A DNA stretch of 64,000 nt from DASQBT01 sp963782495 (GCA_963782495.1 CAWAJU010000012.1:62001-126000); one strand, 5' to 3'. Positions 42,931 through 53,379 are shown, counted from the stretch's first letter. Numbers and translations are program-made. The notes: generated by a model not told the origin, from the sequence alone.

Positions 42931-45003
42931 TCATTCCTTATCGATTCCGGGACTGCCCTGATTCCCCGAGCGCCGGAGCAGATTCAACAGTTCTTCTTCG
43001 TTCAAGATGGTGATGCCCAATTCCTGGGCCTTGAGCAGTTTGCTGCCGGCTTCGGCGCCAGCCACAAGGTAGTCGGTTTTTTTTGATACCGAGCCGGCCA
43101 CTTTGCCACCAGCAGCCTCAATTTTTTCCTTGGCCGCTTCCCGGCCAAGCCTGGGCAGGGTACCGGTGAGCACCAGGGTCTTGCCCGCCATCGCCCCGGC
43201 GTCGGGCTTGGCGGCAGGTGGCTGCTCGACCCAGAAGATACCAGCCGCCTGCAACTGGGCGATGACAGACTGGTTGTGCGGTTCGGCAAAAAACTGCGCG
43301 ATGCTTTGCGCCACCACCGGCCCAATATCCGGCACCTGCATCAGCCGCTCCTCGTCTGCAGCCAGCAGATCCGCCAGCTTGCCAAAATGTCTGGCCAGTT
43401 CCTTTGCCGTGGCTTCTCCGACGTTGCGGATGCCAAGTGCATAGATGAAGCGGGCCAGGGTGGTGTGCTTGCTCTGCTCAATCGCACTCAACAGGTTGGC
43501 AGCAGATTTTTCTGCCATCCGTTCCAGGGCGGCCACTTGCTCCAGGTTCAGGCCATAGATGTCCGCAGGGGTGCGGACCATGCCCTGGTCCACCAGTTGA
43601 TCGACCAACTTCTCGCCCAAGCCTTCAATATCCATGGCCCGGCGCGAGGCAAAATGCAGCAGGGCCTGCTTGCGCTGCGCAGCGCAAAACAGGCCGCCGG
43701 TACAGCGCGCCACCGCCTCGTCCGCGAGCCTCACCACATGGCTGTCGCAAACCGGGCAGCGGGTGGGCATGATGAAGGGGCTGGCATCTGGCGGCCGACG
43801 CTCAATGATTACCGAGACGACTTCGGGAATCACATCCCCAGCACGGCGAACGATGACCCAGTCGCCGATCATTACATCCTTGCGGCGGACCTCGTCCTCG
43901 TTATGCAAGGTGGCGTTGGTCACGGTCACACCGCCAACGAAGACCGGAGTCAGCCGGGCCACGGGTGTAATCGCGCCGGTACGCCCCACCTGCACACCGA
44001 TATCCAGCACCTGGGTAAGCTGCTCCTGGGCCGGAAACTTTTGCGCGACAGCCCAGCGCGGCTCGCGCGTCACGAAACCGAGTTCAGCCTGCAAGTCCAG
44101 GCGGTTGACCTTGTACACCACACCGTCAATATCGAACGGCAGACGATCGCGGCGTTCGGCGATCTCCTGATAGAAGTCCATGAGTCCTTGCGCACCATAG
44201 ACTAGCCGACGGTCCGCGTTGACCGGAATGCCCCAGCCTTCCAGCGCCTCGAACACGTCGCTGTGGCGTTTTGGCAGTGACCAGCCTGACGTCTCGCCCA
44301 GTCCATAGGCAAAGAAACTTAGCCGCCGCCGGGCGGTAATGGCCGGGTCGAGCTGGCGAATGGCGCCCGCGGCGGCATTGCGCGGATTGACGAAGGTCTT
44401 CTGCCCGGCCTTTCTCTGATTCTCGTTGAGTCGTTCGAAATCCCGGTGTCGCATATAGATCTCGCCGCGCACTTCCAGCAGGGCTGGCGCCGAGTTGTTC
44501 TTGAGCGCCAGCGGGATAGACTTGATGGTGCGAATGTTCTGCGTCACGTCCTCGCCGGTTTCCCCGTCGCCGCGGGTGGCGGCCTGAACCAGCCGGCCCT
44601 TTTCATAGCCCAGGGAAATGGCCAGGCCGTCAAATTTGAGTTCGGCCATGTATTCCACCGGCGGATCAGCCGGGTCCAAACCCAGTTCCCGCCGGATTCG
44701 GCTGTCGAAGCTTTCTGCGCCACTGGCCTCGGTATCTGTTTCGGTACGTATGGACAACATGGGGACCCGATGACGCACCTTGGGTAGCTCCGCAAGCGGT
44801 AGCCCTCCGACGCGCTGCGTGGGCGACTCTGGAACAATCAATTGCGGATATTGCTGCTCGAGTGCCTGAAGCTCGCGGAACAGCCGGTCGTATTCGCTGT
44901 CTGGAATTTCCGGATCGTCAAGGACGTAGTAGCGATTATTGTGATGCTCGATCTGCTCACGCAGCCGCCGGGCCTGGGCCTCTGCCTCAGCGGGAACCGT
45001 CAT
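42931..45003 (-). CDS. ligA: NAD-dependent DNA ligase
   Basis: The 690-residue protein has all LigA parts in order: the NAD-binding Ia domain (RYYVLDDPEIPDSEYDRLF), the adenylation motif MAELKFDGLA with the catalytic Lys, the OB fold, a four-Cys zinc finger (CPVCDSHVV...CTGGLFC), helix-hairpin-helix repeats and a C-terminal BRCT domain (GKTLVLTGTLPRLGREAAKEKIEAAGG). It seals nicks during replication. It starts directly after the zipA stop. Confidence 0.96.
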   Translation of the reverse strand: MTVPAEAEAQARRLREQIEHHNNRYYVLDDPEIPDSEYDRLFRELQALEQQYPQLIVPESPTQRVGGLPLAELPKVRHRVPMLSIRTETDTEASGAESFDSRIRRELGLDPADPPVEYMAELKFDGLAISLGYEKGRLVQAATRGDGETGEDVTQNIRTIKSIPLALKNNSAPALLEVRGEIYMRHRDFERLNENQRKAGQKTFVNPRNAAAGAIRQLDPAITARRRLSFFAYGLGETSGWSLPKRHSDVFEALEGWGIPVNADRRLVYGAQGLMDFYQEIAERRDRLPFDIDGVVYKVNRLDLQAELGFVTREPRWAVAQKFPAQEQLTQVLDIGVQVGRTGAITPVARLTPVFVGGVTVTNATLHNEDEVRRKDVMIGDWVIVRRAGDVIPEVVSVIIERRPPDASPFIMPTRCPVCDSHVVRLADEAVARCTGGLFCAAQRKQALLHFASRRAMDIEGLGEKLVDQLVDQGMVRTPADIYGLNLEQVAALERMAEKSAANLLSAIEQSKHTTLARFIYALGIRNVGEATAKELARHFGKLADLLAADEERLMQVPDIGPVVAQSIAQFFAEPHNQSVIAQLQAAGIFWVEQPPAAKPDAGAMAGKTLVLTGTLPRLGREAAKEKIEAAGGKVAGSVSKKTDYLVAGAEAGSKLLKAQELGITILNEEELLNLLRRSGNQGSPGIDKE

Positions 45004-46260
45004 TCAGGAAAACAGCCGCAGTGCCAGGTCACTGCCCGCGGGAACCCCCTTGGATTCCATGCGCCCATAGATCTGCGTCAGCTGCTGGCGTATCCGCTCT
45101 ATGCCCGTGTCAGTCAGCGGTCGAAGATTGTCGTCCACAAGCAGCCCACTGACTTCGTGGGCCAGCTTGCGGCCGAGCGCAACCATGTTGTCAAAAATCT
45201 TGAGGCCGTCCGGAACCCTGGGCACATCGAACAAGAGGGTCACGCCACGGGTCGAAAAGCTGTCGAGACTCTCGGGCGAAAAGGGCGTCGACTCGTGGTT
45301 GCACAGGGAAAATAGAATTTCGCCGCGACGGTCCTGAAGCTGGTAGGTGCCGTCGGGAGCGAGCACCATGCCCACCACCTCCGCCTCCTGGCGAACGTGG
45401 TGCATGGGCAGGGTTTCCTCGCCGCGAGCGACGACGTTGAGGCCGATCAGCACATCCACGTCGACGCAGAATAGATCGAGGATCCGGGCACGTTCCACTG
45501 AACTTTCGAAATCGTCGCAGCTTACCCTGAGGCTGTGCGGTTGGGCAGCATCGCGCACCAGAGCGCACAGTGCAGTCAATTCCTGCTCACTGACGCCACC
45601 GTTGCGGTCGGCCAGTTGCATGGTCACGATGATTTCCCGGTAATGGATGTCGGACCAAAGGCGCAATTCCTCCCATCCGTCGCCAATGACCGGGTAGCCC
45701 ATCCAGCGCACGTGTTTGCCCAGGGTACGCGACTGTGCCACGGCATCGGAAAAAACGCTGGCCAGGATGCCTTCACCCTTGACCTGGATACGGTATTCAA
45801 TAGCCTGCTCATGCGGACTGTATGGCGGTACCGGCCCCAATGGAACTGCCTCGCGCGTAGGTTTTGACGGGGCCGCGGCACGCGGCGCAGGCTTGGGTGC
45901 ATCCTGAATGGGTGCAGGTTGATGCGGCCGGATCTCGATTGGTTTGGAGACGGGGCTGATAGGGGGCTTCGGCCCCTCTTCAAAACGTGGTTCCTGCAGT
46001 CCGGTGGTCCGCTCAATGCCTGACAAATCATGTTCGAATTGAGGTTCGCGCACCTCCGGCTCCACCCGTTGATGCGTCGCCCACGCAGACGGCGCATACC
46101 CTTCCACCGGTGCCTTGTCCATCAGGGGGTCACGCTCCAATGAACGGAAGGTGGCCTCTGCCTGCTTGCGATAGCGACGTTCCTGGATGCGGTTGTACCC
46201 CAGGATACCGGCAACGACCAACGCTCCAATTACCGCCAACGCAATCTGCAATTCATTCAT
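45004..46260 (-). CDS. zipA: cell division protein ZipA
   Basis: The 418-residue protein has an N-terminal membrane helix (LQIALAVIGALVVAGILGY), a charged then Pro-rich linker (about 30-165), and a C-terminal FtsZ-tail-binding domain (GVTLLFDVPRVPDGLKIFDNM, VDDNLRPLT). ZipA tethers FtsZ to the membrane. Position just upstream of ligA is the usual one. Its start overlaps the ftsB stop by four bases. Confidence 0.87.
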   Translation of the reverse strand: MNELQIALAVIGALVVAGILGYNRIQERRYRKQAEATFRSLERDPLMDKAPVEGYAPSAWATHQRVEPEVREPQFEHDLSGIERTTGLQEPRFEEGPKPPISPVSKPIEIRPHQPAPIQDAPKPAPRAAAPSKPTREAVPLGPVPPYSPHEQAIEYRIQVKGEGILASVFSDAVAQSRTLGKHVRWMGYPVIGDGWEELRLWSDIHYREIIVTMQLADRNGGVSEQELTALCALVRDAAQPHSLRVSCDDFESSVERARILDLFCVDVDVLIGLNVVARGEETLPMHHVRQEAEVVGMVLAPDGTYQLQDRRGEILFSLCNHESTPFSPESLDSFSTRGVTLLFDVPRVPDGLKIFDNMVALGRKLAHEVSGLLVDDNLRPLTDTGIERIRQQLTQIYGRMESKGVPAGSDLALRLFS

Positions 46261-46565
46261 TGCTTGTTCTCTTGGGATTCCGGCGAACTGGTACTGCCGC
46301 CGACCAGCCTGACATAGACTTCATCGGGGCGAATCATGCCCAGCTCGGAACGCGCGCGCTCCTCGATCGCGTCTTTGCCTTGCTTTAGATCCTGCACCTC
46401 CGCGGCATAGACTGCGTTGCGCTGACGTAATTTCTCATTCAATTGGCGTTGTGCTTCCACTTTTCGATTATCGGAAAGGATCTTCAGCCATCCCGAGTCG
46501 CCAAACCACAGCGGGTATTGTAATAGCAGGATCAGCAGAATAAGCGTTGGGGTTAACCACTTCAC
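46257..46565 (-). CDS. ftsB: cell division protein FtsB
   Basis: The 102-residue protein has one N-terminal membrane helix (LTPTLILLILLLQYPLWFG) followed by a coiled coil (VEAQRQLNEKLRQRNAVYAAEVQDLKQG) and the family's EERARSELGMIRPDEVYV. It bridges FtsL and FtsQ in the divisome. It follows eno, the normal place in beta- and gammaproteobacteria, by 95 bases. Confidence 0.92.
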   Translation of the reverse strand: MKWLTPTLILLILLLQYPLWFGDSGWLKILSDNRKVEAQRQLNEKLRQRNAVYAAEVQDLKQGKDAIEERARSELGMIRPDEVYVRLVGGSTSSPESQENKQ

Positions 46566-46660
46566 GGTCGTCTCGACGATCCTGCTCGACGAGATGATCC
46601 CTCGCCGCAGCCTCGTTCACCCTTCAAACATTGTTCTGCACTGTCCACGGCTGGCGTGAT

Positions 46661-47947
46661 CTATGGTCGGACGGAGTAGAACGCCTCTTTGCCGGGAAAG
46701 CCGGCGCCCTCTCCCAGTTCCTCTTCGATCCGCAGCAATTGATTGTACTTGGCCATGCGATCCGAACGGGACAATGATCCGCTCTTGATCTGCAGGACAT
46801 TGGTGGCCACTGCCAGATCCGCAATCGTCGAATCCTCCGTTTCTCCGGAGCGATGTGAAATCACGCATGTATAGCCGGCCCGCTTGGCGGTCTCGATGGC
46901 CTCGAAGGTTTCGCTCAGGGTGCCGATCTGGTTCACCTTGATCAGGATGGAGTTGGCGATGCCCCTCCGTATGCCCTCCTTGAAGATCTTGGTATTGGTC
47001 ACAAAGATATCATCCCCCACCAACTGGATCTTGTGTCCCAATTTCTCGGTATGGCCGACCCAGCCGTCCCAGTCATTCTCCGCCAGTCCATCCTCGATGC
47101 TGACAATCGGATACTTGTCACACCAGGCTGCCAGATAATCTGTCAACTGTGCGGAACTGAGCTTGAGTCCTTCGGCCGCGATGTGATACTTGCCATCCTT
47201 GTAAAACTCGCTGGCCGCGCAATCGACTCCGATCGCGATGTCCTTGCCGGGGGTGTAACCCGCGGCGGAGATCGCCTCCACGATGAATTTAAGCGCGGTT
47301 TCATTCGACTCCAGATTGGGTGCGAAACCACCTTCATCTCCTACTGTGGTGGTCATGCCCTTGCCATCCAGCAGTTTCCTCAGCGTATGAAACACTTCGG
47401 CCCCATAGCGCAAGGCTTCACGGAAGCTCGGCGCACCCAGCGGAATGATCATGAATTCCTGCATGTCGATGCTGTTGTTGGCGTGCGCTCCGCCGTTGAT
47501 GATGTTCATCATCGGCACCGGCAGGCTCATGGGTGCCGCGCCACCCAGATAGCGATACAGCGGCAGGCCGGACTGCTCGGCCGCGGCCCGCGCGGTCGCC
47601 ATGGACACAGCCAGGATGGCATTGGCGCCGAGGCGTGCCTTGTTTTCGGTGCCGTCCAGTTCAATCAGCGTGCGGTCGATGAAGGCCTGGTCCTCGGCAT
47701 CCAGCCCCAGCAGGGCTTCACAGATTTCCGTGTTCACGTTCTCGACCGCCCTCAGCACGCCCTTGCCCAGATAGCGCGACTTGTCGCCGTCGCGCAGTTC
47801 GATGGCCTCGCGGCTGCCGGTGGACGCGCCGGAGGGTACGGCCGCGCGCCCCATCACGCCAGACTCGAGCAATACATCCGCTTCAACAGTGGGGTTGCCG
47901 CGCGAATCCAGGATCTCGCGGGCGATTACATCGACAATTGCGCTCAA
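46661..47947 (-). CDS. eno: enolase
   Basis: The 428-residue protein has the enolase signatures AREILDSRGNPTVE, SGASTGSREAIELRDGD, GDEGGFAPN, the magnesium-binding SIEDGLAENDWDGW, LVGDDIFVTN, and SHRSGETEDSTIADLAV. It converts 2-phosphoglycerate to phosphoenolpyruvate. Starts 113 bases after kdsA, in the common pyrG-kdsA-eno-ftsB order. Confidence 0.97.
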   Translation of the reverse strand: MSAIVDVIAREILDSRGNPTVEADVLLESGVMGRAAVPSGASTGSREAIELRDGDKSRYLGKGVLRAVENVNTEICEALLGLDAEDQAFIDRTLIELDGTENKARLGANAILAVSMATARAAAEQSGLPLYRYLGGAAPMSLPVPMMNIINGGAHANNSIDMQEFMIIPLGAPSFREALRYGAEVFHTLRKLLDGKGMTTTVGDEGGFAPNLESNETALKFIVEAISAAGYTPGKDIAIGVDCAASEFYKDGKYHIAAEGLKLSSAQLTDYLAAWCDKYPIVSIEDGLAENDWDGWVGHTEKLGHKIQLVGDDIFVTNTKIFKEGIRRGIANSILIKVNQIGTLSETFEAIETAKRAGYTCVISHRSGETEDSTIADLAVATNVLQIKSGSLSRSDRMAKYNQLLRIEEELGEGAGFPGKEAFYSVRP

Positions 47948-48060
47948 TTTATTTCCTTCACTTGGTTATTCGCACGGGGAAAACAGAGGGCTTGAACGAA
48001 ATCTCCCGCTCTCTTGCCTTCCATCTGTCACCTCTGAACCCTCGGTGTTAGCCATTGTCA

Positions 48061-48900
48061 TTATCTTGCCACGCTGTTTTCAACAAACCCGCGCTGTTTC
48101 ACCAGCGCATCGATTTCCTTCAACGTTTCCAGCAGTTCCTTCATCATTCCGAGGGGCCAGGCATTCGGGCCATCCGAGAGGGCAAATTCCGGATTGGGAT
48201 GCGTTTCGGCGAACAGTCCCGCAATTCCGGATGCCACTGCCGCTCGCGCAAGCACCGGAACGAATTCGCGCTGGCCGCCGGACCGGTCGCCTTGCCCTCC
48301 GGGTTGCTGCACCGAGTGGGTCGCATCAAACACCACTGGACAACCGGTGTCGCGCATCACCATCAAACCGCGCATATCGGAAATCAGCGTGTTGTAGCCG
48401 AAGCTCACCCCGCGCTCGCACACCATGATCTGGTCATTGCCCACAGATCGGGCCTTGTCCACCACATTCTTCATGTCCCACGGCGCCAGAAACTGGCCTT
48501 TCTTGATGTTGACCGCCTTGCCTTGGCGCGCGACATTCTGGATGAAGTTGGTTTGCCGGCACAGAAACGCCGGCGTCTGCAGCACATCCACCACCGCCGC
48601 AACTTCTTCCAGCGGCGTGTCCTCATGAACATCGGTCAGCACCGGCACGCCGATCTTCTTCTTCACTTCGGAAAGAATCCGCAGGCCCTCATCCGTGCCC
48701 AGCCCGCGAAAGCTTTTTGCTGACGAGCGGTTGGCCTTGTCGAAAGAGGACTTGTAGATGAAGGGCACGCCCAAGGACCCACAGATCTCCTTCAAGGCGC
48801 CGGCCGTGTCCATGGCCAGTTGCTCGGACTCGATTACGCAAGGACCACTGATCAGGAACAATGGCCGGTCGAGGCCCACTTCAAAACCGCACAACTTCAT
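48061..48900 (-). CDS. kdsA: 3-deoxy-D-manno-octulosonate-8-phosphate synthase
   Basis: The 279-residue protein has LFLISGPCVIESEQ, YKSSFDKANRSS, PVLTDVHED and FDATHSVQQPGG, all typical of KdsA. It condenses arabinose-5-phosphate and phosphoenolpyruvate for the Kdo part of lipopolysaccharide. It starts 19 bases after pyrG, so the two are likely co-transcribed. Confidence 0.96.
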   Translation of the reverse strand: MKLCGFEVGLDRPLFLISGPCVIESEQLAMDTAGALKEICGSLGVPFIYKSSFDKANRSSAKSFRGLGTDEGLRILSEVKKKIGVPVLTDVHEDTPLEEVAAVVDVLQTPAFLCRQTNFIQNVARQGKAVNIKKGQFLAPWDMKNVVDKARSVGNDQIMVCERGVSFGYNTLISDMRGLMVMRDTGCPVVFDATHSVQQPGGQGDRSGGQREFVPVLARAAVASGIAGLFAETHPNPEFALSDGPNAWPLGMMKELLETLKEIDALVKQRGFVENSVAR

Positions 48901-48919
48901 GTCCCTGCCTCCTCATTCC

Positions 48920-50569
48920 TCATGCAGCTTCCCTGTTTGCTTTGGCCCGCTGCGCCAGCGCCGCCTCGACAAATGACTTGAACAGCGGGTGCCCGTCGCG
49001 CGGGTTACTGGTGAACTCCGGATGGAACTGGCAGCCGACAAACCAAGGGTGCATATCCTGCGGCAGCTCGACCATCTCGCACAACTCGGTCCCGGGCGCA
49101 CGCCCCGAAACCACCAGTCCCCTGGCTTCAAGCTGCGCGAGCAACGTATTGTTGACTTCGTAGCGATGACGGTGACGCTCCGTGATCTCGGCCTGGCCGT
49201 AGATGCGCCGAGTCAATGAGCCTTCCTTCAAGCTGCAGACCTGTCCACCCAGTCGCATGGTGCCGCCCAAATCAGATTGCTCGCTGCGCCTCTCCACCCG
49301 ACCTTCGCGGTCCAGCCATTCGGTAATCAGTGCAATCACAGGGTATGGTGTCGCGGGCTCAAACTCGGTCGAATGGGCGCCGCTCATACCGGCCACGTCA
49401 CGTGCATACTCCACCACCGCCAGTTGCATGCCCAGGCAGATTCCCAGGTAAGGCAGGCGGTTTTCCCTGGCGTAGCGGATCGCAGCGATCTTGCCTTCCA
49501 CTCCGCGTTTGCCGAAGCCGCCTGGTACCAGCACTGCGTCCATGTCCTTGAGGCAGTCGACCCCTTTGCTCTCAAGACTCTCGGAATCGATGTAATGAAT
49601 GTTGACGCGGCTGTGAGTGTGGATGCCGGCATGCACCATGGCTTCAGACAGCGATTTGTACGATTCGGTCAGGTCCACGTATTTGCCGACGAAAGCCACA
49701 TCAACTTCGTGCGTTGGATTTTCCAGCGCATGGACCAGATTCTTCCACACTGTCAGATCTGCCGCGCGCGCCAAGATGCCCAGCTTGTGGCACACGATCT
49801 CGTCGAGAATCTGGTCGTGCAACATGGTGGGAATCTTGTAGATCGAATCCGCATCCAGCACTTGAATCACCGCTTCGGGCTGTACGTTGGTGAACAGCGC
49901 GATCTTGCGCCGCTCATCCGCTGGAATTTCCCGATCGGCACGGCACAGCAGGATATCCGGCTGGATCCCGATCTCGCGCAATTCCTTGACCGAGTGCTGG
50001 GTGGGTTTGGTCTTGAGTTCGCCTGCGGTGGGGATGTAGGGCAACAGCGTCAGATGGATAAAGCAGGTGTTGCTGCGGCCATCCTCTATGCCCATCTGAC
50101 GAATCGCCTCGAGGAACGGCAGCGACTCGATATCGCCCACGGTGCCGCCAATTTCCACCAGCGCAATGTCCGCCTTCCCCGCCCCGGCGCGAATATGCAG
50201 TTTGATCTCGTCGGTGATGTGCGGAATGACCTGTACGGTGCCGCCGAGATAATCGCCCCGGCGTTCCTTGTCGATCACGCTCTTGTATATCTGGCCGGTG
50301 GTAAAGTTGTTGCTCTTGCCCATCTTGGCACGCGAAAAACGCTCGTAGTGCCCCAGATCCAGATCAGTCTCCGCGCCGTCTTCCGTCACGAACACCTCGC
50401 CGTGCTGAAACGGGCTCATCGTTCCAGGGTCCACGTTGATATAGGGATCGAGTTTTAGCAGGGTGACTTTGAGGCCACGGGATTCTAGAATCGCGGCCAG
50501 GGAAGCAGAGGCGATGCCTTTACCTAAGGAAGACACCACCCCGCCGGTGACAAACACATACTTGGTCAT
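48920..50569 (-). CDS. pyrG: CTP synthase
   Basis: The 549-residue protein has an N-terminal amidoligase domain (KYVFVTGGVVSSLGKGIASAS, DPYINVDPGTMSPFQHGE) and a C-terminal glutamine amidotransferase domain (VLVPGGFGKRG, GICLGMQLAVVEYAR with the catalytic Cys). It makes CTP from UTP. The ATG giving MTKYVF was chosen over one seven codons earlier because it is the universal family start. Confidence 0.97.
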   Translation of the reverse strand: MTKYVFVTGGVVSSLGKGIASASLAAILESRGLKVTLLKLDPYINVDPGTMSPFQHGEVFVTEDGAETDLDLGHYERFSRAKMGKSNNFTTGQIYKSVIDKERRGDYLGGTVQVIPHITDEIKLHIRAGAGKADIALVEIGGTVGDIESLPFLEAIRQMGIEDGRSNTCFIHLTLLPYIPTAGELKTKPTQHSVKELREIGIQPDILLCRADREIPADERRKIALFTNVQPEAVIQVLDADSIYKIPTMLHDQILDEIVCHKLGILARAADLTVWKNLVHALENPTHEVDVAFVGKYVDLTESYKSLSEAMVHAGIHTHSRVNIHYIDSESLESKGVDCLKDMDAVLVPGGFGKRGVEGKIAAIRYARENRLPYLGICLGMQLAVVEYARDVAGMSGAHSTEFEPATPYPVIALITEWLDREGRVERRSEQSDLGGTMRLGGQVCSLKEGSLTRRIYGQAEITERHRHRYEVNNTLLAQLEARGLVVSGRAPGTELCEMVELPQDMHPWFVGCQFHPEFTSNPRDGHPLFKSFVEAALAQRAKANREAA

Positions 50570-50858
50570 GGTTATGGGCGGGACGGGCAATGCTGAATTC
50601 TACCCTATCGAACCTGCAATCAACTACCGGATTGCGGTTCAATGACAGGCGGGCCTGAACAGATATCTGGCACCGAGTCCTGCAAACCGAATCGGGTATG
50701 CAAATGCTTCGTTTCATACACGCGGCACAGGCACCGAGTCCATCAAGCTCGTGCGAACAAGAACACGCCGCAGAATTTCGTCCACCTCGAGTCATGTGTT
50801 CGCGAGTGAAACACAGTGGGCAAAGATGCCCCTTTACAATGCAGGCCTTCATAAATAT

Positions 50859-50877
50859 AATAAGAATAATTCTTATT
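50859..50877. promoter_or_regulatory. Fur-box-like perfect 9-1-9 palindrome upstream of feoA
   Basis: AATAAGAAT-A-ATTCTTATT is a perfect 19-base inverted repeat 19 bases before the feoA ATG, in an AT-rich patch. It resembles Fur operators in length, symmetry and composition, and iron-regulated feoAB is the expected target. The remaining part of the 50570-50896 interval, which also serves pyrG in the other direction, has no gene. Confidence 0.7.
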
Positions 50878-50896
50878 CATATTCCGGATTCAAGCC

Positions 50897-51136
50897 ATGA
50901 GCGCCACCCTGTCCCTAGCCCATCTCAAACCCGGTGACAACGCGGTCATCTCGCACTTGAAGGTGGACGAAGCCTTGTATCAGCGCTTGTCGGCGATGGG
51001 GTTGCGGATTGGTCGCTCAGTGCAGGTGGTCCGCCGCGCGGCCCTGTCCGGCCCGATCCAGGTGCGGGTCGGATTCACCGACCTGATCTTGCGGCTGGCC
51101 GATGCGCGCAACATCTGCGTCACGGCTGTACCCTGA
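50897..51136 (+). CDS. feoA: ferrous iron transport protein FeoA
   Basis: The 79-residue protein has the SH3-like FeoA pattern: LSLAHLKPGDNAVISHL, YQRLSAMGLRIGRSVQVVRRA and a final DARNICVTAV. It assists FeoB at the cytoplasmic face. It lies just downstream of the Fur-like palindrome and 43 bases before feoB. Confidence 0.92.
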   Translation: MSATLSLAHLKPGDNAVISHLKVDEALYQRLSAMGLRIGRSVQVVRRAALSGPIQVRVGFTDLILRLADARNICVTAVP

Positions 51137-51179
51137 TTCACCGTTGGCACCTCACCGGTTTACCTGAGCTGTCACCGTC

Positions 51180-52970
51180 TTGAAACGTCTTGCTTTGCTC
51201 GGCATGCCCAACACGGGCAAATCGACATTCTTTAATCGGTTGACCGGCGCCAGTGCGCGCGTTGGCAACTGGCCCGGGGTCACCGTCGATCTGCTGGGCG
51301 CGAAGATCCTGCTCGGCGCTGACATGGTCGAGGCCGTGGATCTGCCCGGCGTGTATGACCTGCACGGCTTTACCGAAGACGAACTGGTAGTGCGCCACTT
51401 CCTGGAAAACAACCCGGTGGATGTGGTCGCCCTGATCCTGAACTCGAGCCAGATCGAACACCAGATTTCTCTGGCCCTGCAAGCCCAGCAACTCGGGCTG
51501 CCTGCAGTTCTCTTCCTCAACATGAGCGACGAAGCGGACCAGATGGGCATCTGCATCGACACCCGGCGCATGAGCGAAGACTTGGGCATGCCCGTGCTGA
51601 CCCTGAGCGCAAAGTATGGCAAGGGCTTTGCTGAGGCCAAGAAGATGTTGACTGGCATGTTGGCCATCAGCGAGAGCCGGCCCGGTCTGGAAGACCTGCG
51701 CACCCGGTTGGCGCCAGATGATCAGATCGAGAAACAGATGCGTAAGGTGCTAGACCGTTCCGTCATGCTCCCCACCCTGCTGCCGGAAAGCTTTACTGCG
51801 CGACTGGACAAGGTACTACTGCATCCCTGGTTAGGCGTGCCGATCTTCTTTGCGGTCATGTACCTGCTGTTCCAGGGCATCTTCTTCCTCGGCGCACCCT
51901 TGCAGAAAGGCGTGGGATGGCTGCTCACCCAGACCAGCCATTATGCGCTGGAACCCATGCTTGCCGGCAGCCCGGTCTGGCTGCATGGTCTGCTAATCGA
52001 CGGCATCTACAACGGTGTCGGCACCGTCGCTTCATTCGTACCCATCATCGTGTTGTTCTTTCTGTTCATGGCCGTGGTGGAAGATACCGGCTACCTGTCG
52101 CGCGCCGCCTTTCTCATGGACAGCCTCATGTCCAGGCTGGGGCTGGATGGACGCAGCTTTGTCATGCTGCTGATGGGCTTCGGCTGCAACGTTCCCGCGC
52201 TCATGGGCACCCGGGTCATGCGCTCGCGCGCGCTGCGCCTGCTGACCATGCTGGTGATCCCCTTCTCGCTCTGCTCGGCGCGCCTGCAGGTCTTCATCTT
52301 CATCGGCGCCGCACTGTTTTCGCCCAGCCGTGCGCCGCTGGTGCTGTTTTCGCTTTACCTGATGAGCTTCGCCACTGCCATCTTGACCGCGCTCATCTTC
52401 AAGCGGAAATTCAAGAACACTGAGCCCTTTGTCCTTGAATTGCCGCCTTTCCGTCTGCCCACTGCACGACAACTGTGGTTGCGCGGCTGGCAGGAAGTCC
52501 GTCACTTTCTGCACCGCGCCACCAAGTTCATCATCATTGGCGTGGTTCTGGTTTGGGCGCTGACCCACCTGCCGCCAGGCGTGGCCGAAGCCAGTGCACA
52601 AAGCTTTGCCGGCGATCTGGGCAGGCTGATGTCCCCCTTTCTCGATCCGCTCGGCATTCACCAGCAGCTGGCAATCGCCCTCATCTTCGGCTTTGTCGCC
52701 AAGGAAATCGTCATCGGCGCCCTGGCGGTCATCTTCGGTATGCAGGGCACGGCCCTGGTCGGACAACTTGCGCACAGCATGGATTGGACCCAAGCCTACT
52801 CCTTCATGCTGTTCACCCTCATCTACACCCCGTGCCTGTCCACCATTGCCACGATGAAAAGCGAGTCGCGCAGCAATCTGTACACGCTCGGATCGGTAGC
52901 TTGGTCGTTGGGGTTGGCGTGGGGGGTATCGTTCGTGTTTTATCAGGGCGCGAAGGCGTTGGGATATTAG
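51180..52970 (+). CDS. feoB: ferrous iron transporter FeoB
   Basis: The 596-residue protein has an N-terminal G domain with G1 GMPNTGKST, G2/G3 VGNWPGVTVD and DLPGVYDL, and the FeoB-type G4 NMSD, followed by about eight membrane helices with the paired gate domains (GFGCNVPALMGTRVM; IYTPCLSTIATMK). It imports Fe(II). The start is a TTG directly before KRLALLGMP; no better upstream start exists. It is shorter than the roughly 770 residues of E. coli FeoB but within the range of compact forms. No feoC was seen. Confidence 0.93.
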   Translation: MKRLALLGMPNTGKSTFFNRLTGASARVGNWPGVTVDLLGAKILLGADMVEAVDLPGVYDLHGFTEDELVVRHFLENNPVDVVALILNSSQIEHQISLALQAQQLGLPAVLFLNMSDEADQMGICIDTRRMSEDLGMPVLTLSAKYGKGFAEAKKMLTGMLAISESRPGLEDLRTRLAPDDQIEKQMRKVLDRSVMLPTLLPESFTARLDKVLLHPWLGVPIFFAVMYLLFQGIFFLGAPLQKGVGWLLTQTSHYALEPMLAGSPVWLHGLLIDGIYNGVGTVASFVPIIVLFFLFMAVVEDTGYLSRAAFLMDSLMSRLGLDGRSFVMLLMGFGCNVPALMGTRVMRSRALRLLTMLVIPFSLCSARLQVFIFIGAALFSPSRAPLVLFSLYLMSFATAILTALIFKRKFKNTEPFVLELPPFRLPTARQLWLRGWQEVRHFLHRATKFIIIGVVLVWALTHLPPGVAEASAQSFAGDLGRLMSPFLDPLGIHQQLAIALIFGFVAKEIVIGALAVIFGMQGTALVGQLAHSMDWTQAYSFMLFTLIYTPCLSTIATMKSESRSNLYTLGSVAWSLGLAWGVSFVFYQGAKALGY

Positions 52971-53379
52971 ACCAGCGTAGCAATATTCTTGCCTTGCCTG
53001 AGGGGGAAGTTAAGCTTGGCGTTGAGATGCTCAAATCGCTCCACGCACCAATCTTGCCAAGCGTGGAAGGTGCAGGAAAACAATACCTCCAATCATTTGC
53101 CGGAAACGCGGTTCCTCCCCGACCCGCATAGTGCAAACTGGAGGCGCTGTAATTCAGCCAGTTCCATAATTTTATGTTTTAATTACAGCCTATTTTTGCC
53201 TAGGCAACCAATACGATTCTGAAGAGCACGAGTTTGATGCGCAGTCTGCCGAATCGTGAACTGTCTATGCTTCTCTCCAGACGATTCGTTCATGGTCGGG
53301 AATCGTGTCAATAACCCATAGCGTGCATTGCCGATACTCAATCATCATTCTTCCAGTGACTTGCAATTTAGGGAACTCC
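52971..53379. other. gene-free stretch after feoB
   Basis: No credible gene is seen. The middle (about 53155-53215) is AT-rich, unlike the surrounding genes, and probably holds the promoter of the following lipoprotein gene. No clear terminator hairpin with a T run was found after feoB. Confidence 0.45.
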